64,000 nt of DNA from Gonatopus flavifemur (taxonomy: Eukaryota > Arthropoda > Insecta > Hymenoptera > Dryinidae), in NCBI GenBank assembly GCA_018340375.1, contig JAFFJZ010000087.1, forward strand, positions 248,001 through 312,000, given 5' to 3'. Below the pieces are notes generated by a model. The model did no database searches. It was not told where the DNA came from and worked only from the letters and a program-made list of their open reading frames with translations. A program made the position numbers and the translations under genes. Shown piece after piece: positions 53,412 through 64,000 of this stretch; within the stretch, counting starts at the first letter, position 1; each line of letters begins with the position of its first letter.

Positions 53412-54694
53412 ATATGTTATGCTTATGTCCAAATTCAATGAGAAGAAAAAGAACGCGAATATTGAACTTGAAATGTTCATGAATGTCAAAAATTCAAATA
53501 TCACCGTCGAAATTGAAAAAGTGAATACATAATTCAAGATATAATGTATTAAATGTATGAGTGGCGCTACGATTGGGGCATAGTGTCGCGACTCGTGAGT
53601 AAAATTTTGCACGGCATTATACCTATAGATTTTAACACTACGAAAGATTGCGGAGATTGCACCAGATAACATAGCCTTCAATAGAGACTTCCCTTACCAT
53701 CGAAGTTTCCAGAATTGTATATCCATACTCCCGATAGATTTTTTGAGCAAACAAGAGTCGATATGACCAATTCTGAAATTGTTCAATTTCTTTCATTGGC
53801 CCCATTCCATTCTATTTAATTGAATATTCTGATGAATTGTTCTAAGGGAAAAAGTGCATACATTGTGCACAGTTGGTCACTCTGACAAGAGAAAATTTTC
53901 CAAGCTAATGAAAAATTGAAAAATATTTTATTTTTCTGATCAGGTGAAAATTTTTATGAATCCATCACCAGAAAGTATATATCGAATTTCGATATTTTTA
54001 AGGTAAAATATATCGATAACGATATATATCGGACAGAAAAATATCGATATCCACAAATATCGATAAATATTGCCCATCACTCCACGTGACTGTATTCAAC
54101 TGTCATTTTCGGTTGTATTACGCGAGGTTTGATTTTATATTTCGATTCATGGATATGGAACAAACGATGGGTAGTGTATACATAAGCGTGAGGTCTTCTC
54201 TACTACAATACAAAATATAAATACTTGACGCTATTTGAAATAATATGACGTTCAAGTGAAACTCACACTGAATATGTATTCAATGTACAAGAGTTCAGTG
54301 GTAAGAAATACTATGGAATTCAGAACTACAGTTCTTGTAAAATTCACTTTCTTCGAAGTTATCCGTGACAAAACAATGTTTACTAAACACCGATTATTCT
54401 CGTAACTATACAGATCTATCAAATATATACGGCGGGTCATATTCTTTATCCTTTTTTTAGTCAGAGGAATCAGAAAATCTAATTAGAAGCTTATAAGCCG
54501 GTATTGGTAATTCGTATAATATCTTTTTTTCCGTGCACCTCTATTCGGAGTTTCACCCGTTTGAGGGAATATCAGCGGCTTCTGACGATTCAACCCGAGT
54601 CAAATCTTCTCTGACAGATTACACGTAAATGAAGCAATGAAAGGAAAATACCGCTCCGTACAGACCATCTTTCTTCATTGAAAAAGGCCTGTAC
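53412..54694. other. Gene-free stretch with ATCGATAT-rich MITE end
   Basis: No supported gene. At about 53,980-54,085 a patch of ATATCGAT repeats ends in ATATTGCCCATCACTCC, the inverted form of the AGTGGTGGGTGATAT end at 39,307. It is probably a decayed MITE or one end of it. Confidence 0.4.
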
Positions 54695-55085
54695 CAGGGG
54701 GGTGCAACTCACCTAATCACCTTCAAATGTTTCGCGAAACGTTTTGTCACCACAGTAAACTTCACTTGAAGTCCGTGAACGGCGCTGACTGTCGCTAAGT
54801 CAAAATCACGTGATGTTTTTTTTGTACACTACTTACGTGATACGAGTGTCAGTATCGTCGTTATCATATTTGGTTATTTGACATATTCAAGAATTGTATG
54901 TATATATCAACACCATTATTGATATGATTTGTCAAGCGATTTCAAATGCAAAATTAGGCGCCGAAAAATGATCGTATCACGTGACTTTTTCTGATAGTAC
55001 AATCAGCGTCTCTCGCGGACAGTTTGGGAAATATCGAATGGTGACAAAACGTTACGTATAGTTTTTATCGAGTTGCACCCCCCTG
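54695..55085. mobile_element. hAT-type MITE, 391 bp
   Basis: The termini CAGGGGGGTGCAACTC and GAGTTGCACCCCCCTG-like right end (GAGTTGCACCCCCCTG read as ...GCACCCCCCTG at 55,074-55,085) are inverted copies. The 8 bases GCCTGTAC flank both sides (54,687-54,694 and 55,086-55,093) without mismatch. Inside, AAACGTTTTGTCACCA and TGGTGACAAAACGTTA are a subterminal inverted pair, and TCACGTGA motifs recur. No coding capacity. Confidence 0.85.
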
Positions 55086-55093
55086 GCCTGTAC

Positions 55094-56304
55094 AGAGCGA
55101 TATTTTGATTTAATTCCTTTGTTTTCGAATAATTTGTCAAAAGAATTTTGGTCTAGTCCTTTTCTGATCAATGGGTCTAGTTCTGATCTAGTTCAGGGTC
55201 TCTGGTCCCATACGGCACAAGAGTTCCTACGAGGAGCTCCCGTTACGCTCATCAATATGTATATTTTTAATTCAGAATGAACTCTCAATGAACAACTTAA
55301 TGTTTAGAAAGAATTCATATCAAGATTTCATCATGAATTCTGCGGAAATTCAATAAGTTTTCATTTTTAATTCAAAATATGCATAATGAATACCTATTGA
55401 TTAGCATAACGGGAACTATTCAGGAGGTCTTTAGGAAGTTTTTATCAATTCAAATCAATCATTTGTTGTGGATTCCATCTCCATAGAAATCCACATATCA
55501 CACGATATTTCTGTCAAGGACGAAACATATTCCTGAGTGGAAAAATTTCCAAAATGATATACAATTCAATATACTTCATATGTAAATTATGTATAATCAT
55601 AGATAAATTACATATAATTTGGAAAATTTTTCCAACTGGATGACGCTTGATTATTTTTTGACATATGCTCTCGTGGGTTGCGCTGAACCTTAAAAGTATG
55701 TATTGAACGTTCACTTACGTTTATGTTCATTGGTGATGCCGATTCTTGAAATGATGGGTCAAATGTCAGTTAGAGGAATAGCATATGTATCGCAGAAGGT
55801 TTTTAGGCACACGCATAATTAAAATTGTGAAGTTTTCATTCTTTGTTCTGCAAAGCAGTTCATTTTGGGAAAAAATTTCAATTAAGTATTTGAACCAAAT
55901 AGTTTTAGAGTTGCAATATTCAATGAAATCAGATACAATGGTTAAAAATATATGCTATAGGAATATAAATATAGGTAATTCCACGTGGTTTTGACACCCA
56001 AATTTTAGAACCAAATGAAGTCACTGCTTTCGACCCTTGGTCGTCAAATATTCGATACGTATTTTTGGTTTGCGTTTGTCAAGACAAATTTGTATCAGAA
56101 ACGTTCACAGACCGAAGAGTTTCCTTTCTTGTTCTCAGTTCTGTGAGTTTCATAATCAATACAATTAGCGTTCATCAAGAATTTCTCAATAACAAACGAA
56201 AAGTGAAAATTTCTCAATAACAAATTTCAATTTTGATTTTGTTTATTTGTGCACACAACGGTCTGTAAACAATGACGAAAATTTAGCAGTTTCTTTCCAC
56301 AATA
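55094..56304. other. Gene-free stretch
   Basis: Short frames only (up to 69 codons). No transposon end or RNA gene was recognised. The sequence is AT-rich throughout. Confidence 0.4.
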
Positions 56305-56478
56305 CCCTGGTGGAAATATTTCTCTGAGAATTTCTGAGAATCTCTGAAAAACTCTCAAAATTCGGACATTTCCTACAAATCTCTGCAAGTCTCTACAAAA
56401 TTCAGAATAATTCTGAAAATTTCTGAAAATATTCTGAGCATTTCTGGAAATCTCTCAAAATTGGGATTTCCACGAGGG
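56305..56478. mobile_element. MITE with CCCTGGTGGAAAT ends
   Basis: TACCCTGGTGGAAAT (56,303-56,317) and ATTTCCACGAGGGTA (56,466-56,480) are inverted copies with one mismatch, including the TA on each side. The interior is a degenerate run of TCTGAGAATTTCTG and TCTCAAAATT phrases. Its right TA is also the left TA of the next MITE. The terminus resembles that of the element at 21,772. Confidence 0.65.
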
Positions 56479-56480
56479 TA

Positions 56481-56584
56481 CAGTGAAACCCCTCAATGAG
56501 AACACTCGTCCTCTTTCTCATTCGAACGGTTGTTAACTTGCGTTGGAGGAAGAAAGTGAGTGTTCTAATTGAGAGGTTTTACTG
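56481..56584. mobile_element. Pogo/Tigger-like MITE, 104 bp
   Basis: CAGTGAAACCCCTCAATGAG with AACACTC on the left and GAGTGTTCTAATTGAGAGG with TTTTACTG on the right are inverted copies with a few mismatches. TA flanks both sides. The CAGTGAAACCYCTC end is typical of pogo/Tigger-type elements. No coding capacity. Confidence 0.75.
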
Positions 56585-56772
56585 TACCATAATTTCCGAG
56601 GTATAAATTTGTTATGCCTACATTCAGGTTTTACGTCACGTTTTTTTTCTCCATTTATTGCATTGAATACAGAAGGCCTCCATACATGTATATTTGCCCT
56701 AAATGACTTGTGAATAAACCTTAATACTAAACACTCATACACAATACTTTTAGTACTAACTTTCTTATGTAT
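56585..56772. other. Short non-coding spacer / LINE 3' UTR
   Basis: It lies downstream of the minus-strand LINE and probably includes its 3' UTR. No other feature. Confidence 0.35.
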
Positions 56773-57147
56773 CTAGTTACATGTCATTGAAACTATTCTA
56801 TTGGTCGATCTGATAAACATATAAACAGCAATTGAAGCTTTCAAGTTTTGATTTAAAATCAGCGTAAAGACACTAGTTGGTCTTACCACCTTCAACAAAT
56901 CGAGATCTTTGACTAATTTAATTCTATTCTCTTTATATAATTCACAGCAGAAAATGAAATGATCAATCGTTTCATTTTCGGTATTACAATCACATTTAGA
57001 ACTATCCACCATATTTTTCCTAACCAAGGACTCGCGTATGTTAAAATGATTTTCTCCAAGTCGGTTGATAAATACTTTTTTCCCACACCTGCACGGAAAG
57101 CTGATGTGTTCTGGCCTATTTTTAGGGGAGAAAGTGCTGAATTCCAA
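56773..57147 (-). pseudogene. LINE C-terminal Cys/His region
   Basis: The frame contains PEHISFPCRCGKKVFINRLG, a KCDCNTENETIDHFIFCCELY zinc-like motif (C-x-C...H...C-C) and a hydrophobic helix, matching the region after RNase H in LINEs of this type. It ends at 56,773. The N-terminal part is separated from the RNase H frame by about 380 bases that include the minisatellite. Confidence 0.6.
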
Positions 57148-57159
57148 GCGAATGTGTCA

Positions 57160-57300
57160 CAGCGGGAGGAAAATATTTTCCGCCCACTCGCAGCGGGAGG
57201 AAAGTAATTTCTGCCCGCTCGCAACGGGAGGAAAGTACTTTCTGCCCGCTCGCAACGGGAGGAAAGTACTTTCTGCCCGCTTGCAACGGGAGGAAAATAC
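57160..57300. repeat. 31-bp minisatellite inside the LINE
   Basis: Units beginning CGGGAGGAAAGTACTTTCTG start at about 57,164, 57,195, 57,226, 57,257 and 57,288, an exact period of 31. The two central copies are identical. A related phrase in inverted form occurs near 57,410-57,440. A period of 31 breaks the reading frame of the LINE. Confidence 0.85.
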
Positions 57301-57529
57301 AAGCTATCTTTTCGTTCTGAAATATGCATATGAATATTTTATATGCAATTGAACAGATGATTTTCACTTTCCTTGCAGTTGTGGGAAAAAATAGTATGTT
57401 CACCTCGGGGAGAAGTGGGAAATTTCCCTCCTTGATGAACAATATACTATTATTCCCCCCTCTACATTCGCGGACAAATACCAGCCGTTCCCATTATTTT
57501 CCTTATTTTTATTAAAAAAATTATCAAAA

Positions 57530-57862
57530 TCAAACTTTCCTTTTGTTTCGCTCTCTCAAACTATCTCTCATCGTTTGAGACATAAACCCCTTATTTTCGC
57601 TATTAACTACATCACCAAAGGGGATTTTTACGTTTTTATTATACGCCTCTCTCGTTCTTTCTTTTGCACATTTGTCTGCCAGCTCATTTCCTCCAACCCC
57701 CATATGCGCAGGGATCCACCCTATGATTATTTTTTTCCCATTTTTCCTAAGATAACTCATTTTTTCCCAATACATCTTCTTACTTTTCGAAATGTAATCA
57801 TTGTGATGATCCCTCATACTTTTATTTCTAAGATCTCTCACACAGCTCAAGCTATCTGTCAA
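57530..57862 (-). pseudogene. LINE RNase H, C-terminal part
   Basis: The frame has TDSLSCVRDL and IIGWIPAHMGVGGNELADKCAK, the second and third catalytic regions of RNase H (Asp in TDS, His and Asp in HMGVGGNELAD). It is in a different frame from the preceding RT/RNase H part, so there is a shift between about 57,930 and 57,870. Confidence 0.75.
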
Positions 57863-57926
57863 AATAATGTAGTTAATTTCAATACGTCATACTGTAGTTA
57901 TTTTCAAAAGTCAATACTTTGTATAG

Positions 57927-59474
57927 TCAAGGATATGGCCATCGCCTAAAGATAGTTGGTTTTTCATCAATACTTTCCCCTATACTTAGCTCTAAATTTC
58001 CTGTAACAACTGCTACTTCCACTGCTTTTCGTTTATTTGATTTCGACCCGTCAGTAAATATTATTTTATTTTCACCTTCCAACCGGAACTCATTGATTAA
58101 CATCCCTATGATCTTTGGGTCTTTAATAGACGGGTACTCTTGTTTAAGTAAACCTACTTTCTCATTACATGCTATTTCATCTACTATTGACTTATAATCT
58201 AAATCAAAAATCGGTAATTCATCCCCACTTATTACATGAGTTTTATATCCATTCCATTTTCTGTATTGTTTCAAAACAAAGCTGTCGAACTTCCTATGTT
58301 CAGCTAACCCCGTAATTTTCTCAACTTGGTTCAGATTCTCTAACGACCTCTTGATACCACTAGGACCATAAAATACTGATCTTCCTATATATTTACATGT
58401 TAACCATTCTACTCTCTCTTTTATGTTCATAATCCTTGCTTCCGCCACCATGTCATTGGTAGGAATGGAGATCCTGTACCCCATTGCAATTCTTAAACCT
58501 TCATATTGAATTTTTTCCAATTTACATCTGAGATTGAAGCTACTGGAATACCACGCTATGATAGCATAATCCAATTTTGCCCTACACATAGACTTATATA
58601 CTCTTAACAAGATCTCTGGATCCGCACCCTTACTGACTCTACCCACATATCTTAAAATACTATTTGTCACGTTGACTCTTTCTTTTAATTTGTTAACCTG
58701 AGTATCAAATTTCAAACCTCTATCTATCCATATCCCTAAGAACTTAGCTACGTTTCGACTGACTATCGTTTCACCCTTACACTCAACTTCTACTTCTTGG
58801 TCAGTTTTATCTTCCCCAAAATCCACAATTTGTGTTTTGCTGGGTGAGATTTTCAGTTTAATCTTCTCAAGATTTTGATTAAGGATTTTTAATGCTTCCT
58901 CAATCTTCCTCGCCCTATCATCTTTGAAATCACTAGTGAAATATATCGCGATGTCATCTGCGAACTGCAAAATTTTTATACGCGGGTCAAGTCCTCTAGT
59001 GATACATCTTGTATACACCACATACAAAATTAGACTCAAAACCGACCCTTGCGGTAAACCCTTATACACTTTTCTACGTTCCTGCTTCTGTTTATCTACA
59101 ATGAACGTTACATCCCTCTCGTACATCCATTCATTAATAACATGTAGGATTTTCTTGGCACAACCTATCTGTATCAGTTTCTCTATCAGTTTACTATGGC
59201 TCACGTTATCATAAGCAGCCGCTACGTCCACAAATGCTACCAGTGTAGATTCCTTTTGAGACATTCCAATTTCAATATCTGTCGTAATCTGTACCAGATT
59301 GTCAACACATGACTTGCCTATTCTAAAACCCCTTTGAGATTCATCTGATAGATTATTTCTTTCCAACCACCATACCAATCTCTGATTTACAATCCTTACG
59401 AACAGCTTCCCAAGACACGATGACATGGAGATTGGCCTAACTTTATCCGACTCCGGTTTCTCTATAAAGACCAC
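57927..59474 (-). pseudogene. LINE reverse transcriptase and start of RNase H
   Basis: The 515-codon frame holds KVRPISMSSCLGKLFVRIV, DESQRGFRIGKSCVDNLVQI, LVAFVDVAAAYDNVSH (first catalytic Asp), YKGLPQGSVLSLILYVVY and ILQFADDIAIYF (catalytic Asp pair). The thumb includes AKFLGIWIDRGLKF and AKLDYAIIAWYSSS. At its end KIIFTDGSKSNKRKAV is the first RNase H strand. It is in phase with the 59,487-59,690 segment; only a TAG at 59,487-59,489 separates them. Confidence 0.85.
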
Positions 59475-59486
59475 CTGATATTCTTT

Positions 59487-59690
59487 CTAACTGCTCGGAA
59501 TTACATTATTATTAAAACATTCATTGAATGAAACAAGAATTTCTCTTGAATACGCTTCAGGTAAAGCCTTTGAGATTTTATTCTCTACTCTGTCCAAACC
59601 TGGTGATGAGTTTAACTTCAACCTTTCCAATGCACAAGTAAGTTCCTCCCAACTAATATCATCCTCCATACCTAGATTATCTAGGTCCAT
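59487..59690 (-). pseudogene. LINE RT, N-terminal block
   Basis: ISWEELTCALERLKLNSSPG followed by LDRVENKISKALPEA is the first conserved RT block (normally S/K-SPGxDxI). The frame is cut at both ends: by TAG at 59,487-59,489 and upstream by the satellite junction near 59,705. Confidence 0.75.
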
Positions 59691-59705
59691 GAACCTAGAA
59701 CCGCC

Positions 59706-61640
59706 ACAAGCGATTTCGGGATAAGTGACTATTGGAGAATTTGGAGCTAATTTAGAGCTAATTTAGTACTGGGCGTAAAAATTTAGAGCTCCTCTGGGAA
59801 CGCTAGAAATTGTGGCGGTTCCAACTTCATGGGAAGCTGGAACCGCCACAACATGAGGGTAGGGTTTTTCGGGAAAAAGCTTCGATAGGAATTTAGAGCT
59901 AATTTAGAGCTCTTGAAATCATCCATGAAAATTTTCGAAAAAATTACCCCTGGGGGTGGGGGAGAAAAAATTTGGGAAAAAAATTTTTTTCTCCTGAAAT
60001 ATTTATGAGATGAATTGCAGGACTTTTCTAGACCTGCAGAGGAGAGAACCAAACCGGGAAAATCGAACCCAGATACCTATGGGGGACATGAAGAAGATGT
60101 GCTGAAGACTTGGTCGTTGGCTGAGCTGGAACCGCCACAAGATAAAGGGGGGGTTTTTTGGGAAGAAGCTTCAATAGGAATTTGGAGCTCATTTGGAGCT
60201 CTTGAGATCATCCATGGAAATTTCCAAAAAAATTACCGTAGAGGGTGGGGGAGAAAAAATTTGAAAAACAAATTCTTTTTTTTCCTGGAATGTTCGTGAG
60301 ATGAATTGCAGGACTTTTCTAGGCCTTCAGAGGAGGAAACTGAGCCGGAAAAATCGAACCCAGATAGCTATGGGGGACATCAAGAAAATGTGCTGAAAAC
60401 TGGGTCGTTGGCTGAGCTGGAACCGCCACAACCTAAAGGGGGGGTTTTTCGGGAAGAAGCTTCTATAGGCATTGAGAGCTAATTTAGAGCTCTTAAGATC
60501 ATCCAAGGAAATTTTCGGTAAAAATTACCCCTGGGAGTGGGGGAGGAAAAATTTGGGAAAAGAAATTTTTCTACCTAAAATGTGTTTGGAATGGATTGCA
60601 GCATGTTTCTAGGCCTTCAGAAGAGGGGACCAAGCGAGGAAGATCGAACCCAGATACCTATGGAGGACATGAGGGAGATGTGCTGAAGACTGGGGCTGAA
60701 AAAAGAATTTGGGACAGGTCAAGTACTTTGTTGAGTTGGAACCACCACAACATAGGAAGCAGGTTGTTCGAAAAAGTGCTTCTGTAGGAATTCAAAGCTA
60801 ATTGAGAGCTCTGGGAATCATCCATGAAGACTTTCCGGAACAGTACCCCTGAGATTGTGGGAGAGAAAATTTGAAGAAAAAATTGGGGACCCAACTTCCA
60901 TATCCGGACCCGAATCACCCAGAGGGTTGAAAAAAGAAATTTGGGAGAGATCAAGTACTTTGTTGAGTTCGAACCGCCACAACATAGAGAGTGGGTTTTT
61001 CGGAAAAGTGATTCCATAGGAATTCGGAGCTGATTTAGAACTCTGGGAATCATCCATAAAGATTCTCAGAAAAAGTATCCCTGGGAGTGTGGGACAAAAC
61101 ATTTGAGGTACGCATGAAAAATCATATAGAATGTTTGTGAGATAACGTCCAGCAAGATTGTAGCACTTTAGAGGTGGGGACCCAACTTCCCTAACCTGAT
61201 GCGAATCACCCAGAGGGTGAGAAAAAAAATTTGGGAGAGATCAACTTATTTGTTGAGCTGGAACCACCACAACATAAGGGATGGATTTTGCGGAGAAGTG
61301 CTTCTATAGGAATTGAGAGCTCATTTAGAGCTCTGAAAATCATCCATCAAGTTTTTCCGAAAAAGTATCCCTGGGGGTGTGGGAGAAAAAATTTGGAGTG
61401 AAAATAAAAAATCGAATAAAATGTTCGTGAAATAATGTCCAGCAAGATTGTAGGGCTTCAAAGGTGAGGACCCAACTTCCATAACCGGATACGAATCACC
61501 CAGAGGGCTGAAAAAAAAATTTGGGACAGATCAAGTACTTTGTTGAGCTCGAACCGCCACAACATAGAGAGTGGGTTGTTCGGAGAGTGCTTCTATAGGG
61601 ATTTAGAGCTGATTTAGAGCTCTCAGGATTACACATAAAC
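59706..61640 (+). repeat. Satellite-like array, first arm
   Basis: Units of about 226-321 bp start with GAACCGCCACAACATA and continue with GGGTTTTTCGG, TTAGAGCTCTGGGAATCATC, CCCTGGGAGTGTGGGAG and AAATTTGGGA. GAACCGCCACAA-type anchors fall near 59,700, 59,844, 60,131, 60,424, 60,748, 60,972, 61,264 and 61,551, so the usual spacing is near 290. A short inverted unit at 59,810-59,852 makes a near-perfect local palindrome. Open frames across it are repeat by-products. Confidence 0.8.
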
Positions 61641-62690
61641 ATGTCTAATGAATCAGCCCTAGTATTATAAAATTGAATAAACGTGGAACAATGGGAAATA
61701 CGATCGATTGATTTTTTTTTTATTTTTATCAGAGACTACTCCAGTTTGTATAGTGATTGAGATTTAGGATGGAAAATGAAATGTTGATCATATACAAATG
61801 AACGCTACTGTCATTTTTTAGAATTTTAACTTATCCAAAAATCTTTCAGTTGGAATTTACGTTTTTTTTCGAATTTTTCTCAATGTGACTCCAACGGGGT
61901 GATTCTTCACCGAAGTGCATTTGGGACTCTCAGAGCTCTGGAATAACTTTGAATTGTCATATATCATTTTCCCCGAAATCTTCGATTTTTCCCTGTGGCA
62001 GTTCCAGCTCAGCATATCATTTCTCAAAATCAAATTTTTTTCACCGGTTGCAGCAACTTGGATGGAGACTGTGGAGTTCGAATTCCACTGCGCACTGCCC
62101 AGAATAATGAATTCACTCTAATCCACAGATCAATCGACCGAATTTCCCATTTTTTCCACGTTTTTTCAATTTTATCATACTTGGGCTGATTCATCAGACA
62201 CGTTGATGTGTGATTCCGAGAGCTCTGAAATGGCTCTAAATTCCCACACATCATTCTCCCCGAAAAACTTTGATTTTCCTCTGTGGCGGTTCCAGGTCAG
62301 GATATAATTTCCTGAAGATCGAATTTTTTCCACGTTTCATGAATTATATCATCTTCGGGCTAATTTATATGACATGTTTGAGTGTAATTCTAAGAGCTCT
62401 AAAATAGCTCTGAATTCCCACATATCATTTTCTCCGAAACCTTCGATTTTTCCCTGTGGCGGTTCCAGCTCAGCATATCATTTCTCAGGATCAAATTTTT
62501 TTCACCGGTTGCAGCAACTTGGATGGACACTGTGGAGTTCGAATCCCACTGCTCACTGCCTAGAATTAAGAATTCACTCTAAGACACTGTTCAATCGACC
62601 GAATTTCCCATTTTTTTCACGTTCTTTCAATTCTTCCATACTTGAGCTGATTTATCAGACATGTTTATATGTAATTCTAAGAGCTTCAAA
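61641..62690. repeat. Centre of the array, diverged units
   Basis: After about 250 bases of non-repeat-like DNA, diverged units appear in the opposite orientation: TTTTTCCCTGTGGCGGTTCC recurs near 62,446, with variants near 61,990 and 62,276. Two copies of a 100-base stretch (TCACCGGTTGCAGCAACTTG) lie at about 62,040 and 62,501, spaced by about 460 bases. Confidence 0.65.
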
Positions 62691-64000
62691 ATAGCTCTGA
62701 TTCCCATGGAGGCACTTTTCCAAAAAACCCACTCTCTATGATGCGGCGGTTCCAACTCAACAAAGTACTTGATCTCTGCCAAATTTTTTTTAACCCACTG
62801 GGTGATTCGGATCCGGTTATGGGAGTTGGTTCCCCACCTCTGGAGCCCTATCATCTCGCTGGATATTATTTCGCAAACACTTCATTCGATTTTCCATTTT
62901 TCATCCAAATTTTTCATTCAAATTTTTTTCTGCCACATTCTCAGGGATACTTCTTCGGAAAATCTTCATGGATGATTCCCAGAGCTCTAAATGAGCTCTC
63001 CATTCCTATAGAAGCACCTCTCCGCAAGATCCATTCCTTATGTTGTCGCGGTTCTAGCTCAACAAATTACTTTATCTCTCCCAAATTCTTTTTCTCCCCC
63101 TCTGGGTGATTCGCATCAGGTTATGGAAGTTGGGTCCCCACCTCTGAGGCCCCGCAATCTTGCTGGACATTATCTTACAAATATTGTATCTGATTTTTTA
63201 TTCTCACCTCAAATTTTTTCTCCCACCCTCCCTGGGATACTTTCCCTGAGAATCTTCATGGATGATGCCCAAAGCTCTAAATTGGCTCTGAATTCCTATA
63301 TAAGCGCTTTTTGGCAAACCCCACTCTCCATGTTGTGGCGGTTCCAACTCAACAAAGTACTTGATCTCTCCCAAATTTCTTTTTCCAACCCACTGAGGGA
63401 TTCAGGTCCAGTTATGGGAGTTGAGTCCCCACCTCTGAAGCCCAACAATCTCGCTGGATATCATTTTACATACATTCTACTTGATTGTTTAATTTTTTTT
63501 TCAAATTTTTTCCTCCACACTCTGAGGGGTACTTTTTCTGAGAATCTTCATGGATGATTCCCAGAGCTCTGAATGAGCTCTCCATTCCTATAGAAGCACT
63601 TCTCCGCAAGATCCATTCCTTATGTTGTGACGGTTCTAGCTCAACAAATTACTTTATCTCTCCCAAATTCTTTTTCTCACCCTCTGGGTGATTCGCATCA
63701 GGTTATGGAAGTTGGGTCCCCACCTCTGAGGCCCCGCAATCTTGCTGGACATTATCTTACAAATATTGTATCTGATTGTTTATTCTCACCTCAAATTTTT
63801 TCTCCCACCCTCCCTGGGATACTTTTCCTGAGAATCTTCATGGATGATGCCCAGAGCTCTAAATTGGCTCTGAATTCCTATATAAGCGCTTTTTGGCAAA
63901 CCCCACTCTCTATGTTGTGGCGGTTCCAACTCAACGAAGTACTTGATCTCTCCCAAATTTCTTTTTCCAACCCACTGGGGGATTCAGGTCCAGTTATGGG
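62691..64000 (-). repeat. Satellite-like array, second (inverted) arm
   Basis: Units are reverse complements of those in 59,706-61,640, marked by TGTTGTGGCGGTTCCAACTC and GATGATTCCCAGAGCTCT. Anchors fall near 62,738, 63,044, 63,334, 63,626 and 63,917, about 291 apart. The blocks starting at 63,041 and 63,623 are nearly identical over at least 370 bases, giving a 582-bp two-unit higher-order period. The array runs past the window end. Confidence 0.8.

Larger units (their letters stand above)
56773..59705 (-). mobile_element. 5'-truncated LINE with RNase H domain
   Basis: On the minus strand the order is RT (from about 59,690), RNase H (about 58,065-57,600) and a C-terminal Cys/His region (57,147-56,773). 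RT plus RNase H with this wording fits the I/Jockey/LOA-type LINEs that carry RNase H. The endonuclease and ORF1 are missing: the element stops at about 59,705 where satellite-like repeats start. A 31-bp minisatellite interrupts it at 57,160-57,300. Confidence 0.8.

Noticed and set aside
39307..54085. Single element joining the ATCGATAT-rich ends at 39,307 and 54,082
   Set aside because: The tips are inverted and similar, but the 8-bp flanks do not match and 14.7 kb of other elements lies between; two separate decayed copies are equally likely.
61915..63557. Open frames of 60-144 codons in the satellite array
   Set aside because: They repeat with the unit and carry no domain.

Overview
This is a eukaryotic, AT-rich window that looks like arthropod (most likely insect) genomic DNA. 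The reasons are a mariner element with a DD34D transposase, a BEL/Pao LTR retrotransposon primed by a tRNA-Tyr-like site, several insect-type LINEs, hAT- and Tc1/mariner-type MITEs, and a candidate host reading frame that is only open after splicing. There are no prokaryotic operons or CRISPR arrays. The window is almost entirely transposon nests; only one short candidate host gene end (about 10.66-11.27 kb) was found.

Layout. 0-5.1 kb: gene-free DNA with copies of a dispersed 'CCAATAG' repeat family, two hAT-type MITEs and three consecutive hairpins. 5.6-8.7 kb: a frameshifted RTE-like LINE. 8.7-13.4 kb: non-coding DNA, short tandem repeats and the possible last exons of a host gene. 13.5-18.86 kb: a nearly full-length LINE with ORF1 (zinc finger plus coiled coil), ORF2 (endonuclease plus reverse transcriptase, two frameshifts) and a (TCTA)n tail. 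21.4-24.34 kb: three TIR elements in a row, the last being a 2,036-bp DD41D Tc1/mariner-group transposon with 375-bp TIRs and an open transposase. 26.35-33.0 kb: a decayed LINE whose ORF1 is split by an LTR-type insertion (TG...CA ends, GAGTA duplicated on both sides), which itself holds a 1.2-kb MITE. 34.92-38.72 kb: a 3.8-kb DNA transposon of a family I cannot place, with about 450-bp TIRs and one long reading frame broken by two in-frame TAA codons. 39.47-45.34 kb: a nested block with outer TIRs, an inner TIR element, an intact mariner and a further TIR element. 45.76-53.41 kb: a small TIR element split by a young BEL/Pao element. 54.7-56.6 kb: MITEs, including a hAT MITE with a perfect 8-bp duplication. 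56.8-59.7 kb: a 5'-truncated LINE with an RNase H domain on the minus strand. 59.7-64.0 kb: satellite-like DNA with a basic unit of about 291 bp, arranged as two arms in opposite orientation and running off the window end.

The strongest candidate for something undescribed is the 34,920-38,717 transposon. The best evidence of recent activity is the BEL/Pao element (one difference between its two 280-bp LTRs), the mariner and the DD41D element (both with open transposase frames and TA target duplications). All family calls come from motifs read by eye; no database search was possible.
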